A stretch of DNA of 64,000 nt from Mannheimia cairinae (GCF_028649535.1 NZ_JAQSJE010000009.1:1-64000), one strand, 5' to 3'. Positions 31,066-38,384 are shown, counted from the first letter of the stretch. Notes: generated from the sequence alone by a model not told the origin. Numbers and translations: made by a program.

Positions 31066-31455
31066 TTATCTCCGATTATCACGCATTGCATCAAGCCAAG
31101 CCTGTGCATCTTCTTTTGACCCGAAATAGATGCAAAGATCAAATGTTTCTTGACTCAAATTTTCATTATAAACGTATTTTATTACTTGTCGGTACGTGAT
31201 ATCCATATACCACATCTCGTATTGTGGTTCTTTTAGTGGGCAAGGTAAGGTTAATGTTACAGTTGGTCTTGGTTCTCCCCACATAGTGTATTCTTCTAAT
31301 TCTTCTAAGTAGACAGGATTCCATACACTATAATCTGATGTACTTTCAACAATATAAGTATTTTTTGAATTTCTTCTAGCATATATGTAACATTTGTATC
31401 CTTTAAAATTAACTAATTTTCCAGACAATGCTTCTTCTAAGTTAAACGGTTTCAT
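31066..31455 (-). CDS. Phage hypothetical protein (129 aa)
   Basis: Contains YKCYIYARRNSKNTYIVE and ends with FGSKEDAQAWLDAMRDNRR, a helix typical of small phage early proteins. There is no catalytic motif. Two bases separate it from the gene upstream. Confidence 0.65.
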   Translation of the reverse strand: MKPFNLEEALSGKLVNFKGYKCYIYARRNSKNTYIVESTSDYSVWNPVYLEELEEYTMWGEPRPTVTLTLPCPLKEPQYEMWYMDITYRQVIKYVYNENLSQETFDLCIYFGSKEDAQAWLDAMRDNRR

Positions 31456-31457
31456 AT

Positions 31458-31667
31458 TTATCCCCCTATGTAATGTTTCTGTAAAAAGTCATTTGGACAT
31501 AAATGTGAGTATCCTTTCTCATTTAACCAAACTTCTGTTTCAGTCTCTAAGGTAATAAACCAAGCACCATCTGACATATTTTCAGCTATACTGTCGATGG
31601 TTTCGATAAATCCTTTATATTCATTGATTTGATCTTTATTAGGGTATTTGCGTTTTGTTGTTCTCAT
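31458..31667 (-). CDS. Phage hypothetical protein (69 aa)
   Basis: 69-residue soluble protein (KGFIETIDSIAENMSDGAW in the middle, LCPNDFLQKHYIGG at the end). Overlaps the upstream gene by four bases (ATGA type), indicating translational coupling. Confidence 0.6.
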   Translation of the reverse strand: MRTTKRKYPNKDQINEYKGFIETIDSIAENMSDGAWFITLETETEVWLNEKGYSHLCPNDFLQKHYIGG

Positions 31668-31900
31668 ATATTTCCCTTTCTGTTTCTGTGGCTATGTTTT
31701 ACGATAATCGGCTGATGTTCTGGTTCGTGATATTCATCAAGCTGTCTGAGTAGTTTTTGCTTCTCCTTTACTAACTCCTCATTGCGTTGGAGTAGTGAGT
31801 TATTATGATTGGCGATATATTTCGCTTGTTCTCTCAACCGCTCATTTTCAGCACATAACAAGCGGTATCGTTTCCAATGGTAAAAAGGGTTTAGGTTCAT
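31664..31900 (-). CDS. Phage coiled-coil protein (78 aa)
   Basis: The central region (about residues 18-55) is a heptad-like coiled coil (RLREQAKYIANHNNSLLQRN, ELVKEKQKLLRQLDEY), followed by a His/Arg-rich tail. An uptake-signal core lies inside at about 31859. It overlaps both neighbours by four bases. Function unknown. Confidence 0.65.
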   Translation of the reverse strand: MNLNPFYHWKRYRLLCAENERLREQAKYIANHNNSLLQRNEELVKEKQKLLRQLDEYHEPEHQPIIVKHSHRNRKGNI

Positions 31901-32328
31901 TTTCCCTCCAGATATTCGCTTTTATTTTTCCCAGTCAAAAACTCCAATACCTCAATCGCTTGCTCTTTAGTTTCAAACTCCAAATCTAGTCGCCAAATAG
32001 AGCTCTTATTAAGGTGTGATTCAGGATAAAGGCTATCTGTTAATGGTTTTGGTAATTTTTTAATCTCACTAGGTTTGTAAAGCCCACCCCCTAAAAGAGC
32101 ATAGCCAGCTCTATCTAGGTAGTTATCTTGATTATTCGCTCCCCCATTTAAGGTCCGAGCAATTTTGAATAATTCCATTTCAACCGAAATTTGCTGCGGC
32201 CAAGTTAATTTTTCAGCGTATTGGTCGCTAACCTTTCTAAATCCTCCGTAGATTTCAGAAAAGGTTTTATAGCTGCCGTGCTGTTGCTCTCGCTCGTCCA
32301 GAATTCCTTGTATTATTTGGTTAGTCAT
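31897..32328 (-). CDS. DUF6378-like phage protein
   Basis: 143 residues. The N-terminal half (ILDEREQQHGSYKTF, VEMELFKIARTLNGG, DNYLDRAGYALLGGG) matches the DUF6378-type phage proteins, which resemble all-alpha MazG-like folds. The C-terminal tail FETKEQAIEVLEFLTGKNKS looks like an additional helix. A nucleotide-pool role is possible but only inferred. Confidence 0.7.
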   Translation of the reverse strand: MTNQIIQGILDEREQQHGSYKTFSEIYGGFRKVSDQYAEKLTWPQQISVEMELFKIARTLNGGANNQDNYLDRAGYALLGGGLYKPSEIKKLPKPLTDSLYPESHLNKSSIWRLDLEFETKEQAIEVLEFLTGKNKSEYLEGK

Positions 32329-32343
32329 GATTTATCCCTTAAT

Positions 32344-32371
32344 AAAAAAGCCCTCTCATTAAGAAAGGGCT
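32344..32371 (-). terminator. Terminator after the ParB-like gene
   Basis: AGCCCT / AGGGCT stem followed by TTTTTTATT on the minus strand. It separates the ParB-like gene from the small distal early genes. Confidence 0.75.
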
Positions 32372-32398
32372 GTCACATATAATTTTTTAACATGCATC

Positions 32399-33187
32399 CT
32401 AATCAGGAATTTTAAAATCAAACTCTTCAGGTTGCTTGATTTGTTTTATTACCTTACCTTCAGCATAATTTTTAAAGGCACGCATTGTCTTCTTCATTAG
32501 CTTTTTTCGTTCCTCCTGTCCGTGAGTGGTATTTTTAGAAGACAGTAAATGTTCTCGGAATTTAATTGCTGTAACATCGCCAGCTTTTCTGTCATCAGGC
32601 ATAATACCTGTTACAAGCATATCCATAAATCTTTCAACTTCCGCCTCCCCATAATAAAGTGAACAGACTGCTAATGATGCGAGAATGGGAGCAGATGTAA
32701 CCCCCTTCTTTGTACTTCTCCCTAGATTTTGTCCAAATAAGACTAGATTTCTATTTCTTAAAAAATAGTCTTCATATTTGAATAAATTAGGCGGTTGTGC
32801 ATTTCCTTTGTCGGCAAGAATTTTTAGTATAGCCGCTCCAATTAAGGATAGTTCGGAATATCCAGCAATCCTTAATTGATCTTGCATACTACGAACTCGC
32901 CCATTATCAATCGCCTTTGTGTCGTTAAAAGTTAAACCTTTAGTGACCATTACTTCAACTGCAGTATCTGATAACTCAATCCCTTTTAAGCGGTGTTGTC
33001 CATCAATCAGATCTCCATTATCTGAAAATGCAATACCTTGATGAGTAACCACCCAATTTCCAGATAAAATAATATCTCGATAAACTTTCGCTCTTTTAAT
33101 ATTTAATGAGCGGTTTTGGTTATTGCATTTGCTTAACCACTCGCTTGCCATTTTTGGCGTAACAGTAATAATTTGTGTAACTATCAT
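32399..33187 (-). CDS. ParB/Srx-fold phage protein
   Basis: 262 residues. The N-terminal domain has the ParB-like catalytic fold signature GDLIDGQHRLKGIELSD and AIDNGRVRSMQDQL, as in phage proteins annotated ParB-like or DGQHR-type. The remaining part is helical with a Lys-rich C-terminus. Such proteins can be CTP-binding or nuclease-like; the DGQHR motif is intact, but the activity is not established. Confidence 0.65.
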   Translation of the reverse strand: MIVTQIITVTPKMASEWLSKCNNQNRSLNIKRAKVYRDIILSGNWVVTHQGIAFSDNGDLIDGQHRLKGIELSDTAVEVMVTKGLTFNDTKAIDNGRVRSMQDQLRIAGYSELSLIGAAILKILADKGNAQPPNLFKYEDYFLRNRNLVLFGQNLGRSTKKGVTSAPILASLAVCSLYYGEAEVERFMDMLVTGIMPDDRKAGDVTAIKFREHLLSSKNTTHGQEERKKLMKKTMRAFKNYAEGKVIKQIKQPEEFDFKIPD

Positions 33188-33308
33188 TACATAATCTCCT
33201 AATATAATTACATATTTTTGGCTCGCTAATTTTGGCGAACCAATGGCGGTATTTTGAGCTCCCCGATTTTGGGGAGCGCAAATTTGGCAAATTCAAGTTA
33301 TATGTAAT
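33188..33308. promoter_or_regulatory. Structured gap between ssb and the ParB-like gene
   Basis: Contains nested inverted repeats: outer ATTACATAT (near 33203) with ATATGTAAT (near 33300), GGCTCGC..GCGAACC, and a perfect GCTCCCC/GGGGAGC hairpin at 33258-33277. There is no T run, so it is not a simple terminator. Possible RNA-processing or protein-binding site. Confidence 0.5.
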
Positions 33309-33782
33309 TCAGAATGGGATGTCGTCAAAGTTACTCGACTGTGATTGATTAATCTGTTTACGTTCACCGTCAGAATAACCATCCCATTGTCCATTCTGCT
33401 TTTTCTGTTGCTGTTGTGGTCTATTGATTTGCTGTGTGTTGCTATCTTGCTGACCGCCTAACATTTGCATTACATCACCTTGAATTTCGGTAATGTACCT
33501 ATCCTGTCCGTTTTGATCTTGCCATTTACGAGTTTTTAAGCGACCCTCAATATAAACTTGTGAGCCTTTACGCAAGTATTGACCACATACTTCTGCTTGT
33601 CGGCGATAAAATACAATGCGATGCCACTCGGTATTCTCTCGTTTTTCGCCTGTGTTTTTATCTGTCCAGCTTTCGGATGTTGCCACACTAATATTTGCTA
33701 CAGCTTCGCCATTTGGCATTGTTCGCATTTCAGGGGCGTTACCTAAACGACCCAATATGATTACCTTATTTACACCAGCCAT
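33309..33782 (-). CDS. ssb: Single-stranded DNA-binding protein (phage copy)
   Basis: 157 residues: an N-terminal OB fold ([51 protein letters not shown]), a Gln/Asn-rich linker and the acidic tip FDDIPF that recruits repair proteins. It lies directly downstream of recT/exonuclease, a normal phage recombination-module position. Confidence 0.93.
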   Translation of the reverse strand: MAGVNKVIILGRLGNAPEMRTMPNGEAVANISVATSESWTDKNTGEKRENTEWHRIVFYRRQAEVCGQYLRKGSQVYIEGRLKTRKWQDQNGQDRYITEIQGDVMQMLGGQQDSNTQQINRPQQQQKKQNGQWDGYSDGERKQINQSQSSNFDDIPF

Positions 33783-33794
33783 TTATGAATGGCC

Positions 33795-34484
33795 CTATTT
33801 TGTTCTGCTGTCTGCCAAAGATTGAATAAATGCGTTGATTTCACTCTCTAGATAACCAACCGAATTAGCTCCTAATTGAATCTTCTTCGGGAAGTCAGGG
33901 CGATAGCGTTTAGATTTCGGATTTTGCCAGTCTGAAAAAGTGGTTTTGCCTATTCCAAGCATTTTTTTAACCTCCGATGTTCGTAAGATTTTATCCCCCT
34001 TGGTAACAGATGTAGGATTCTTTTCAGTAGTATCTATACCTTTACCCATAGCAAGTGACATAATTTTTTCTGGCGATTCGTAGATTACGAAAGATTTTAA
34101 CTCGCTTTTACTTACTTCTTCATCGTAAATCAGATGATAGCTATCTAACGGATACTGAAGAATGATTTCATTTAAACGGTCGGAATGTTCGCTATCAAAA
34201 AACACAATACTGGCATCATTTTTGTATTTAATCTCAAGCTGTTTATCATAATTAGCAATAACACAACTTATAATGCCACCATCTGATTCTTTAGCGAGTG
34301 ATGGTGTAATTTCAGGTATTAAGTATTCTTCATCTTGGAAAGGTTTAACTGCTACAATATGTTTGGCGTTAATATATACTTTCTCGAAAATAATAGAATC
34401 TATGTAAGGAGTTCTATTGCTGTTTTTATCAAAAGCTGGTTCGCTTACAAACCAAACAAAGTTAAGTGGTATAAGATTTGCCAT
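33795..34484 (-). CDS. Phage protein with unknown N-terminal domain fused to AlpA-like HTH
   Basis: 229 residues. Residues 1-155 form an unrecognised mixed domain (VYINAKHIVAVKPF, LIPEITPSLAKESDG). Residues 165-225 are an AlpA-type helix-turn-helix, TSEVKKMLGIGKTTFSDWQN followed by PDFPKKIQLG and YLESEI, strongly resembling the small excisionase-like protein at 30221-30418. It overlaps the exonuclease start by one base. It may be a DNA-binding regulator or a partner in recombination. Confidence 0.65.
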   Translation of the reverse strand: MANLIPLNFVWFVSEPAFDKNSNRTPYIDSIIFEKVYINAKHIVAVKPFQDEEYLIPEITPSLAKESDGGIISCVIANYDKQLEIKYKNDASIVFFDSEHSDRLNEIILQYPLDSYHLIYDEEVSKSELKSFVIYESPEKIMSLAMGKGIDTTEKNPTSVTKGDKILRTSEVKKMLGIGKTTFSDWQNPKSKRYRPDFPKKIQLGANSVGYLESEINAFIQSLADSRTK

Positions 34485-35155
34485 TACATCATCTCCTCAA
34501 TTAATTGTTTATAGTATTTTTCTGCTGCGGCAACTCGGTCTTTGATTTTATTAATCACCTCATCATCTCTAGGGATTGTTACTGTAGTGATTCGTTTTTC
34601 TTGCGGTATTTGCTCGACTAAATCGACCAGTTTATCGGTGCTTTCGTATGTTCCAATAAGGTCAAAAGGGGTCGGGAATAACACAAAATCAATCTGAGCC
34701 TCTACGCAATCCCATAACCACATATAACCTTGCATTTGGGTATCGTAACCAGCTTTAACCGCTTTTGCTTCTGCTTCGTCTTTAAAAAATGGGTGCGTGC
34801 CAATATCCCAAGAGCATTTTGTATCGATAATCAGCTTGCGACTTGGAACATAGATATCGCACTCTCCGTTGATTATGCCGTTATCTCGGCGTTCGGTATT
34901 TTTCTTTAATACCAAACCACGAGTAAAACCGCTTAATTTAATGGCTTGCTCTTCCAGTTGGTTTCCTTTGACAGTGTATTTATTACCATCAAAGGATTGA
35001 TAACCAAATAAGTCATATTTAGCCATTTCACGCACCGCAGCTTTTGCGGTGTCTGAAATTTTGCCAGCTTCCTTGTCGGCTTTCGTGCGTGGCTCGCTCA
35101 TTAGCAAGTTGAGCATTGAGCAGCGGGGCTTAAATTCATACATTGGCTTGATCAT
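34484..35155 (-). CDS. YqaJ/lambda-exonuclease-type PD-(D/E)xK nuclease
   Basis: 223 residues with a nuclease core: GNQLEEQAI (motif I Glu), GECDIY, LIIDTKCSWD (the (D/E)xK pair) and DTQMQGYMWLW. It acts with the adjacent RecT annealase in single-strand-annealing recombination. It overlaps recT by 20 bases, a sign of coupled expression. Confidence 0.85.
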   Translation of the reverse strand: MIKPMYEFKPRCSMLNLLMSEPRTKADKEAGKISDTAKAAVREMAKYDLFGYQSFDGNKYTVKGNQLEEQAIKLSGFTRGLVLKKNTERRDNGIINGECDIYVPSRKLIIDTKCSWDIGTHPFFKDEAEAKAVKAGYDTQMQGYMWLWDCVEAQIDFVLFPTPFDLIGTYESTDKLVDLVEQIPQEKRITTVTIPRDDEVINKIKDRVAAAEKYYKQLIEEMM

Positions 35156-36056
35156 TCTCTAATTTCTCCAACTCCGCATATTGCTCTTTATTAAACTCAT
35201 AGCCAGCATCGCACATATCTTGCAACGTGCTTTCCTTGTTGATGATGGTCTGTTTGCATTTTTCAAACACTTCATCGCTTACTTTTAATTCGGTAAATTC
35301 AGCTTCTTGAATTTCATTATCAGGGTAAGCAAACTCCACATTATCCACATCCTTAACAATTGACTGATCCGCTAATACCGCTTGTTGCATTTCAACAGAT
35401 AAAGGAGCTTGTTTAGAGAGTAGCGACTTCATCACAGTCTTAAGCGCCATTGCTTCAAAATTATCGTGCCATACGCCATAGCCTTTGCGGTACGTTTGGC
35501 TGTATCGGTTAGCATGGTCGTGTACTTCTTGCGTGGTCATATAGATTTCAGCCGTAAACTCATTAACCAGCTTGAAGTAAGCGTAATAACCAATCGGCTT
35601 TTCATCTTTCTGTGGTTTCTGTTTCCAGTCAAACTCGTAGCCGTTAATTGGGTCTTCAGCAATTAGCTGTTTTTCATAAACCGGCACGGCGACTAATCGC
35701 TTGAATTGTCCGCTACGTTGAGCTAGCTGAATTAATCCTTTGTAACCTAACTGAAATTGTGCCTCTGTTTTTCTCTCCTTTCGGTTTTGGTATGGCACAA
35801 TATAGGCAAAGCCCAAGCCGTTTTGTAGTGGTAACTGTAATGTTGCAGCCATACAAGCAGCATTAAACACACTCATAGGGTCGGCATTGCGTAACATTGG
35901 GCTGCTATTCACAATCTGCAGTACGCTTGTCGTGAATGTCGCTGCATTTTTGTTTAGTAATTCTTGGAACTTATTTTTGATGTTCGGCTGCTCAAAAAAA
36001 GTCTTAATCGGGAATTTATCCTGTTGTTTTGCCACTTGTTGATTTTGGTTTGTCAT
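35136..36056 (-). CDS. recT: RecT family single-strand annealing protein
   Basis: 306 residues, N-terminal low-complexity start (NQNQQVAKQQDKFP), then the RecT core (SPMLRNADPMSVFNAACMAA, GLGFAYIVPYQNRK, FQLGYKGLIQLAQRSG). Pairs with the exonuclease encoded next. The acidic C-terminal region is longer than the core and probably mediates partner contacts. Confidence 0.92.
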   Translation of the reverse strand: MTNQNQQVAKQQDKFPIKTFFEQPNIKNKFQELLNKNAATFTTSVLQIVNSSPMLRNADPMSVFNAACMAATLQLPLQNGLGFAYIVPYQNRKERKTEAQFQLGYKGLIQLAQRSGQFKRLVAVPVYEKQLIAEDPINGYEFDWKQKPQKDEKPIGYYAYFKLVNEFTAEIYMTTQEVHDHANRYSQTYRKGYGVWHDNFEAMALKTVMKSLLSKQAPLSVEMQQAVLADQSIVKDVDNVEFAYPDNEIQEAEFTELKVSDEVFEKCKQTIINKESTLQDMCDAGYEFNKEQYAELEKLENDQANV

Positions 36057-36068
36057 TTCTCTATACCT

Positions 36069-36278
36069 CTAGAATTCTTCTCTACGCTTTCTCTGCTCGT
36101 CCAAATAAGATTCTATTGCTGCAACCCAACTGTCAGAACCGACTAATGCATCTGTAATTGCACTAAAACCATTATTGCCTAGCAGTTCAATCAATCTTTC
36201 TTCCAGCTCAATAAAAGCATCTTCATCTTCATCGTAAGGAGGTTGCATTGCTGCGTCTGTGTAGTCATATCCAATCAT
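36069..36278 (-). CDS. Phage hypothetical protein (69 aa)
   Basis: Acidic 69-residue protein (DYTDAAMQPPYDEDEDAF, LEERLIELLGNNGFSAI). Its start overlaps the stop of the small lipoprotein-like gene upstream (AATGA), indicating coupling. No known domain. Confidence 0.65.
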   Translation of the reverse strand: MIGYDYTDAAMQPPYDEDEDAFIELEERLIELLGNNGFSAITDALVGSDSWVAAIESYLDEQRKRREEF

Positions 36279-36442
36279 TTCGATACTCCTAATTTAATTC
36301 TTTCTGTAACTTTAAATTCACACGTTTCGGGCTTGCATTTGCTCTCTGGTACTAGTTCTTCGCCATCACTGCATTGAGAGATAGTCGAGAAAACAACCAA
36401 GCATAAAAACGCTGCTAGGCTGTATTTAATATGTTTAAGCAT
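36275..36442 (-). CDS. Small signal-peptide protein (55 aa)
   Basis: ATG 36442 lies inside the end of the upstream gene (8-base overlap) and its TGA overlaps the next start. It encodes an N-terminal hydrophobic stretch (YSLAAFLCLVVFSTISQC) followed by a short polar part with three further Cys (SKCKPETCEF). It could be a small secreted or lipoprotein-like product; the lipobox is imperfect. The tight coupling on both sides supports that it is translated. Confidence 0.55.
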   Translation of the reverse strand: MLKHIKYSLAAFLCLVVFSTISQCSDGEELVPESKCKPETCEFKVTERIKLGVSK

Positions 36443-36794
36443 TGTCAGCCTCTCTTTTCTGTTTGCGTTTAAACATTAGCTTGTAAAACTCGTTAAAAAC
36501 AGATACTGGTAACGCTTTCTTCTCTTTCTGTTCTTGTCTTAACTTTTCATAATTAGCCTCAGATAAGAGGTAGTAAGGTTTTTCTTTCGACTCTTTAATA
36601 AACTTCAACACGTCTTTTTTCTTGTACTGAAGAATTAAACGGCGATCTTTAGCATTCGAACGCAATTTTTGAGGTTTAGGAAAGAATGGTCGCCTCTTGG
36701 TTCTATCTTCTTGGCTCCACCCATAAAGATTAGCTGTTGAAATACCGAGCAATTCGGCAACCTCTTTAGAGTTTAGATATTCTACTTTCTTCAT
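36435..36794 (-). CDS. AlpA/MerR-like HTH phage regulator
   Basis: 119 residues from ATG 36794, which has SD AGAGGTG; the GTG at 36800 is an alternative. Helix-turn-helix YLNSKEVAELLGISTANLYG, then FFPKPQKL and a Lys-rich helical tail (YEKLRQEQKEKKALP). It resembles excisionase or small regulatory proteins. A possible regulator of the leftward operon, not proven. Confidence 0.65.
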   Translation of the reverse strand: MKKVEYLNSKEVAELLGISTANLYGWSQEDRTKRRPFFPKPQKLRSNAKDRRLILQYKKKDVLKFIKESKEKPYYLLSEANYEKLRQEQKEKKALPVSVFNEFYKLMFKRKQKREADNA

Positions 36795-36803
36795 AATCAC
36801 CTC

Positions 36804-36950
36804 TTAATTTAACTGCTTCTTAAGTTGCTCGACTTGATACATCAAGACTGATTGCATTCCGTCATTTTTCGCTAATCTGTTTTGTAGGTGACAGATTTCG
36901 CATTCGATTTCGTGGCGAGTTAATATTTTTGGTTGCGTAAAAGTTGGCAT
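36804..36950 (-). CDS. Small phage protein (48 aa)
   Basis: ATG 36950 with SD AAGGAA encodes MPTFTQPKILTRHEIECEI, a CEICHLQNRL pair of cysteines, and a short coiled-coil tail (YQVEQLKKQLN). It lies between the BRO gene terminator and the HTH gene, in the same direction. Function unknown. Confidence 0.55.
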   Translation of the reverse strand: MPTFTQPKILTRHEIECEICHLQNRLAKNDGMQSVLMYQVEQLKKQLN

Positions 36951-36992
36951 AATTACGTTCCTTTTTTAGTCAAAAATCTGAATTTTGGGTGT

Positions 36993-37047
36993 AAAAAGCC
37001 CCTCCGCTGAAAATTACGGAGTCAAACGCAAGGAGTTTGCGGAGGGG
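36993..37047 (-). terminator. Terminator downstream of the BRO antirepressor
   Basis: CCCCTCCGC and GCGGAGGGG form a 9-bp GC-rich stem followed by CTTTTT on the minus strand. The loop holds a second CTCCG/CGGAG pairing, so two alternative folds exist. Confidence 0.75.
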
Positions 37048-37053
37048 AAGCGG

Positions 37054-37728
37054 TTAGAAAGTTGGCTTTTTAAATGCCGGATCGAAACCTCGAACGTGTT
37101 TGAGTACACGCCAGTTTGTCATCGGATCACAATCAAAGTCTTTAGTAATCCGTTCAAGGATTTTGTGAGCTGATTGTGCGGTGTGGCTATATTCAAAACC
37201 TTGTCCGTAAATTTCGCCAGCCATATTTGAGCCGAGTTTCTCAAATGCAGGGTAGATATGGCGGAAGGTATAAATGCCACGCACGAAAGCGAACCACGCC
37301 CATACTAGGCTTTGGAGTTCATCTTCGGTAAAGTCGAAGGTGTATTTCTTTGGCGGTGGTGCAAGCGGTAGATTTTGCTGAGAATTTTGCAACGCATATT
37401 TACCAGTCTTGCGAATTTGTGGCAGAACTTCTTCAAATACCCACGCCTCGAACTTTTCCGCTTCGGGTTTGCGTGATTTGATGATTAGGCGGTATAGGTT
37501 AGGTTCGTTGATAAATGTTAATTCCTGATTTCCGCCTTTTGTAGGGGAGTAGCGTTTCGCTACCCCCTTTTCTTTACAGTGCTTTTTGATTGCATCTGTA
37601 TCATTCACATAACCGAGAATATCGCAAACGTCTTTTGCTCCGAACCAAAATTCTTGGTTAGGATCTACAATTACACGAACTTGAGATGATTTGAAATTGA
37701 ATGCAGAGAATTGAACTTGATTTGTCAT
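37054..37728 (-). CDS. ant: BRO-N domain antirepressor
   Basis: 224 residues. N-terminal BRO domain (about 5-105): VRVIVDPNQEFWFGAKDVCD, ILGYVNDTDAIKKHCK, FINEPNLYRLIIKSRKPEAE and VFEEVLPQIRKTGKYAL. The C-terminal half (125-224) is a helical domain I do not recognise (DELQSLVWAWFAFVRGIY). BRO/Ant proteins relieve CI repression or change host transcription. It is preceded by a C4-type antisense RNA and a coupled small-frame leader, as in phages P1 and P7. Confidence 0.85.
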   Translation of the reverse strand: MTNQVQFSAFNFKSSQVRVIVDPNQEFWFGAKDVCDILGYVNDTDAIKKHCKEKGVAKRYSPTKGGNQELTFINEPNLYRLIIKSRKPEAEKFEAWVFEEVLPQIRKTGKYALQNSQQNLPLAPPPKKYTFDFTEDELQSLVWAWFAFVRGIYTFRHIYPAFEKLGSNMAGEIYGQGFEYSHTAQSAHKILERITKDFDCDPMTNWRVLKHVRGFDPAFKKPTF

Positions 37729-37740
37729 TTTGTTTTCCTT

Positions 37741-37767
37741 TGTATGAATAAATTGAATTTACTCATC
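37741..37767 (-). CDS. Approximate position of a 13-codon leader peptide coupled to the BRO gene
   Basis: A short frame starts at ATG 37766-37764, overlapping the TGA of the preceding 29-codon frame (TGATG). It reads MSKFNLFIQRKTK and its TGA overlaps the BRO start (ATGA at 37728). The real end is therefore near 37725. This puts the BRO start at the end of a chain of overlapping frames. Confidence 0.4.
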
Positions 37768-37855
37768 ACGAACAAAACGCCAATTTTGTTGGTGATGAAC
37801 TGAACAGGATTGGCGTACCGCTACAAAGGAACACGGCGATCTTTCGATCTCCCAT
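37766..37855 (-). CDS. Icd-like small leader frame (29 aa) targeted by the C4 RNA
   Basis: ATG 37855 to TGA 37768-37766; begins MGDRKIAVFLCSGTPILFSS. It encloses the predicted C4 target (37808-37831) and its stop overlaps the following leader frame. In P1 and P7, translation of the short icd frame is required for ant expression and is what c4 RNA blocks. No good SD is visible, so translation is inferred from arrangement. Confidence 0.45.
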   Translation of the reverse strand: MGDRKIAVFLCSGTPILFSSSPTKLAFCS

Positions 37856-37871
37856 TCAGCCCATCATTGGT

Positions 37872-37892
37872 TTTTACTACATTGTAGTAAAA
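37872..37892. promoter_or_regulatory. 21-bp palindrome in the BRO leader
   Basis: TTTTACTACA-T-TGTAGTAAAA is a perfect inverted repeat between the C4 RNA terminator and the icd-like frame. It may be an operator or a stable mRNA hairpin exposing or hiding the leader start. Confidence 0.55.
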
Positions 37893-37913
37893 TGAGGTTT
37901 GAATTTTTGGCAT

Positions 37914-37975
37914 AAAAAAACCGCTTAATAGCGGAGTTTACACCCCTTTGTAATTAGCGACGCCAATCGCTGTCG
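37914..37975 (-). ncRNA. c4: C4-type antisense RNA
   Basis: Three stem-loops in a row on the minus strand. Hairpin 1 (37971-37956) is AGCGA-UUGGCG-UCGCU, hairpin 2 (37953-37938) is UUACA-AAGGGG-UGUAA, and the terminator CCGCU/AGCGG (37934-37921) is followed by seven T. Both six-base loops are complementary to the downstream leader at 37808-37831 (UUGGCG with CGCCAA; AAGGGG with UUCCUU using two G-U pairs), and CGCUA adds further pairing. This is the layout of P1/P7 c4 RNA in front of icd-ant. Confidence 0.8.
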
Positions 37976-37981
37976 AGGTAT

Positions 37982-38010
37982 ATACTAAAGCGGTTTTTAG
38001 ACGTCGTCAA
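37982..38010 (-). promoter_or_regulatory. Promoter of the C4-BRO transcript
   Basis: On the minus strand, -35 TTGACG (38010-38005), 17-base spacer, -10 TAGTAT (37987-37982). It begins immediately after the stop of the 87-residue gene. Confidence 0.75.
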
Positions 38011-38274
38011 TCAATTTTTTGTTTCAGGCTCGAAATGACCATTTACAGCATTTAATGCTTTGTGATATGCATCATACAGCATCGAATATGCCATATCAGC
38101 ACTTTGATTTCTTTGCCCATTTTCCAGTATATCTAACACCTCTTTAACCGCCGTCAGACTGTTTAATAATTTAGCTTTAGACTGTGGATCATTTGATGTT
38201 GCAATGGCAAGAGTAGAAATGCCAGTACAGGCATTCAATGCTAATTGAAGTGCAGAAAAATCTTTGATTTCCAT
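38011..38274 (-). CDS. Phage hypothetical protein (87 aa)
   Basis: All-helical 87-residue protein (LQLALNACTGISTLAIATSN, LLNSLTAVKEVLDILENG, MLYDAYHKALNAVNGHFE). No known domain. It is monocistronic, with its own promoter and hairpin leader (38297-38377) and the C4-BRO promoter directly downstream. Confidence 0.7.
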   Translation of the reverse strand: MEIKDFSALQLALNACTGISTLAIATSNDPQSKAKLLNSLTAVKEVLDILENGQRNQSADMAYSMLYDAYHKALNAVNGHFEPETKN

Positions 38275-38296
38275 AGTACTTTACCTTTTTTAGATA

Positions 38297-38377
38297 CAAA
38301 AAAAGCCACTAAATGGTGGCTTGATAACTTTCTGTTGAAAGTGCGGTTATCTTAGCCGTTTTAAGCGGTTTTGTCAA
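38297..38377 (-). promoter_or_regulatory. Promoter plus double-hairpin leader of the 87-aa gene
   Basis: Minus strand: -35 TTGACA (38377-38372), 17-base spacer with CCG-N7-CGG, -10 TAAGAT (38354-38349). The transcript would begin at hairpin ACTTTC-AACA-GAAAGT (38342-38327), followed by terminator AGCCAC/GTGGCT plus T7 (38321-38297). The gene start is 23 bases further on. It closely matches the leader of the P63C gene. Confidence 0.7.
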
Positions 38378-38384
38378 TTAGATT

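Noticed and set aside
37821-37913. 30-codon frame starting right at the C4 terminator (MPKIQTSFYYNVVKTNDGLN...)
   Set aside because: No SD, start codon abuts the T run of the terminator, and its stop is not coupled to the next frame; the 29-codon frame at 37766-37855 fits the Icd-like role better.
38331-38350. Haemophilus-type uptake signal AAGTGCGGT in the phage leader
   Set aside because: It is explained by the conserved hairpin and promoter leader; the second leader has AAGTGCGGC, so this is not evidence of a Haemophilus-type host.
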